This document shows, piece after piece, positions 63,734 to 64,000 of a stretch of 64,000 nucleotides of DNA. Every line of letters begins with the position of its first letter. Positions within the stretch are counted from its first letter, which is position 1. Location of the stretch: the NCBI RefSeq assembly GCF_932526225.1, contig NC_064034.1:5814001-5878000 (forward strand), read 5' to 3'. The notes beneath the pieces are model-generated. The model saw only the letters and a list, made by a program, of their open reading frames with translations. It did no database searches and was not told the DNA's origin. Source of the stretch: Nematostella vectensis. Taxonomy: Eukaryota > Cnidaria > Anthozoa > Actiniaria > Edwardsiidae. The translations under genes were made by a program, and so were the position numbers.

Positions 63734-64000
63734 ATGGCTACTGGAACTACCAGTTCAAAACTAGAAACCGGATTGAATGGAGCTAGGTAAGTAAGAGCGA
63801 ATTTATTAGTTGAGTTCAACTGTTTAAGAAGGCCACATGTAATGCATTTTCAAACGAGCCTTTCTCTTCAAACAGTGAGAGCAGTAATTCGCCGAGAGTA
63901 AAATCACCGACAAGCGCACACAAGCCGCGACAAAAAGCAACGAACTGGGGAATAGAAGAAACCAGGATTTTCCTAGAGGCATGGAAAACGTACTACGATT
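63734..64000 (+). CDS. Myb/SANT-like DNA-binding domain protein (5' part, runs off window)
   Basis: Exon 1 is 63734-63786 (MATGTTSSKLETGLNGA, donor GTAAGT). Exon 2 starts at 63,876 and continues past the edge, reading a serine-rich, basic segment (SPRVKSPTSAHKPRQK) and then NWGIEETRIFLEAWKTYYD. The W-x5-T-x3-L-x3-W pattern is the first helix of the Myb/SANT-like (Myb_DNA-bind_4) domain found in trihelix-type and transposase-derived regulators. The remainder of the domain and any other domain are outside the window, so a precise function cannot be given. Confidence 0.7.

Overview
This is a metazoan nuclear genome window, most likely from an anthozoan cnidarian of the sea anemone or coral type. 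The evidence is AT-rich sequence, multi-exon genes with GT-AG introns, an invertebrate-type L-type calcium channel, and a transposon load typical of cnidarians (tyrosine-recombinase retrotransposon, Tc1/mariner-like DNA transposon, many short inverted-repeat elements with poly-G/C runs). The species cannot be fixed from the sequence alone.

Layout. Positions 1-18,100 hold no gene I can support. They contain interspersed repeats, a near-perfect 28-bp hairpin, two minisatellites (27-bp and 36-bp periods), the 3' end of a decayed non-LTR retrotransposon, a C-rich satellite and a large inverted-repeat element. Positions 18,309-45,991 (+) carry one complete 48-exon gene for a voltage-gated calcium channel alpha-1 subunit of the CaV1 class. 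I traced every exon by homology and by matching splice phases, giving 1,882 codons plus stop. Two of its introns carry U12-type (minor spliceosome) signals, one AT-AC and one GT-AG. Its introns hold several MITE-like repeats. Positions 47,421-52,072 hold a decayed tyrosine-recombinase (DIRS/Ngaro-like) retrotransposon with split direct repeats, coding on the minus strand. Positions 52,503-54,664 hold a DNA transposon with long inverted repeats and an intact 361-aa DDE transposase on the minus strand. Positions 54,980-61,179 (-) carry a complete 13-exon EDEM1-type gene (635 codons from the first ATG). Positions 61,694-62,799 (+) carry a two-exon Tctex1-domain (dynein light chain family) gene, divergent from EDEM1. 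From 63,734 a gene with a Myb/SANT-like DNA-binding domain begins and runs off the window.

The cellular genes are functionally unrelated neighbours: membrane calcium entry, ER-associated glycoprotein degradation, a dynein/cilia-type light chain and a DNA-binding protein. EDEM1 and the Tctex1 gene share a head-to-head promoter region of about 0.5-0.7 kb. The most interesting observations are the two minor-class introns, a 27-codon cassette-like exon in the IVS3-S4 linker, a C-terminal ITDL PDZ-type ligand, changed dihydropyridine-site residues, a duplicated splice donor downstream of the IQ-motif exon, the split-repeat retrotransposon whose internal junction reveals its probable crossover core, and a transposase with unusually short D-E spacing.
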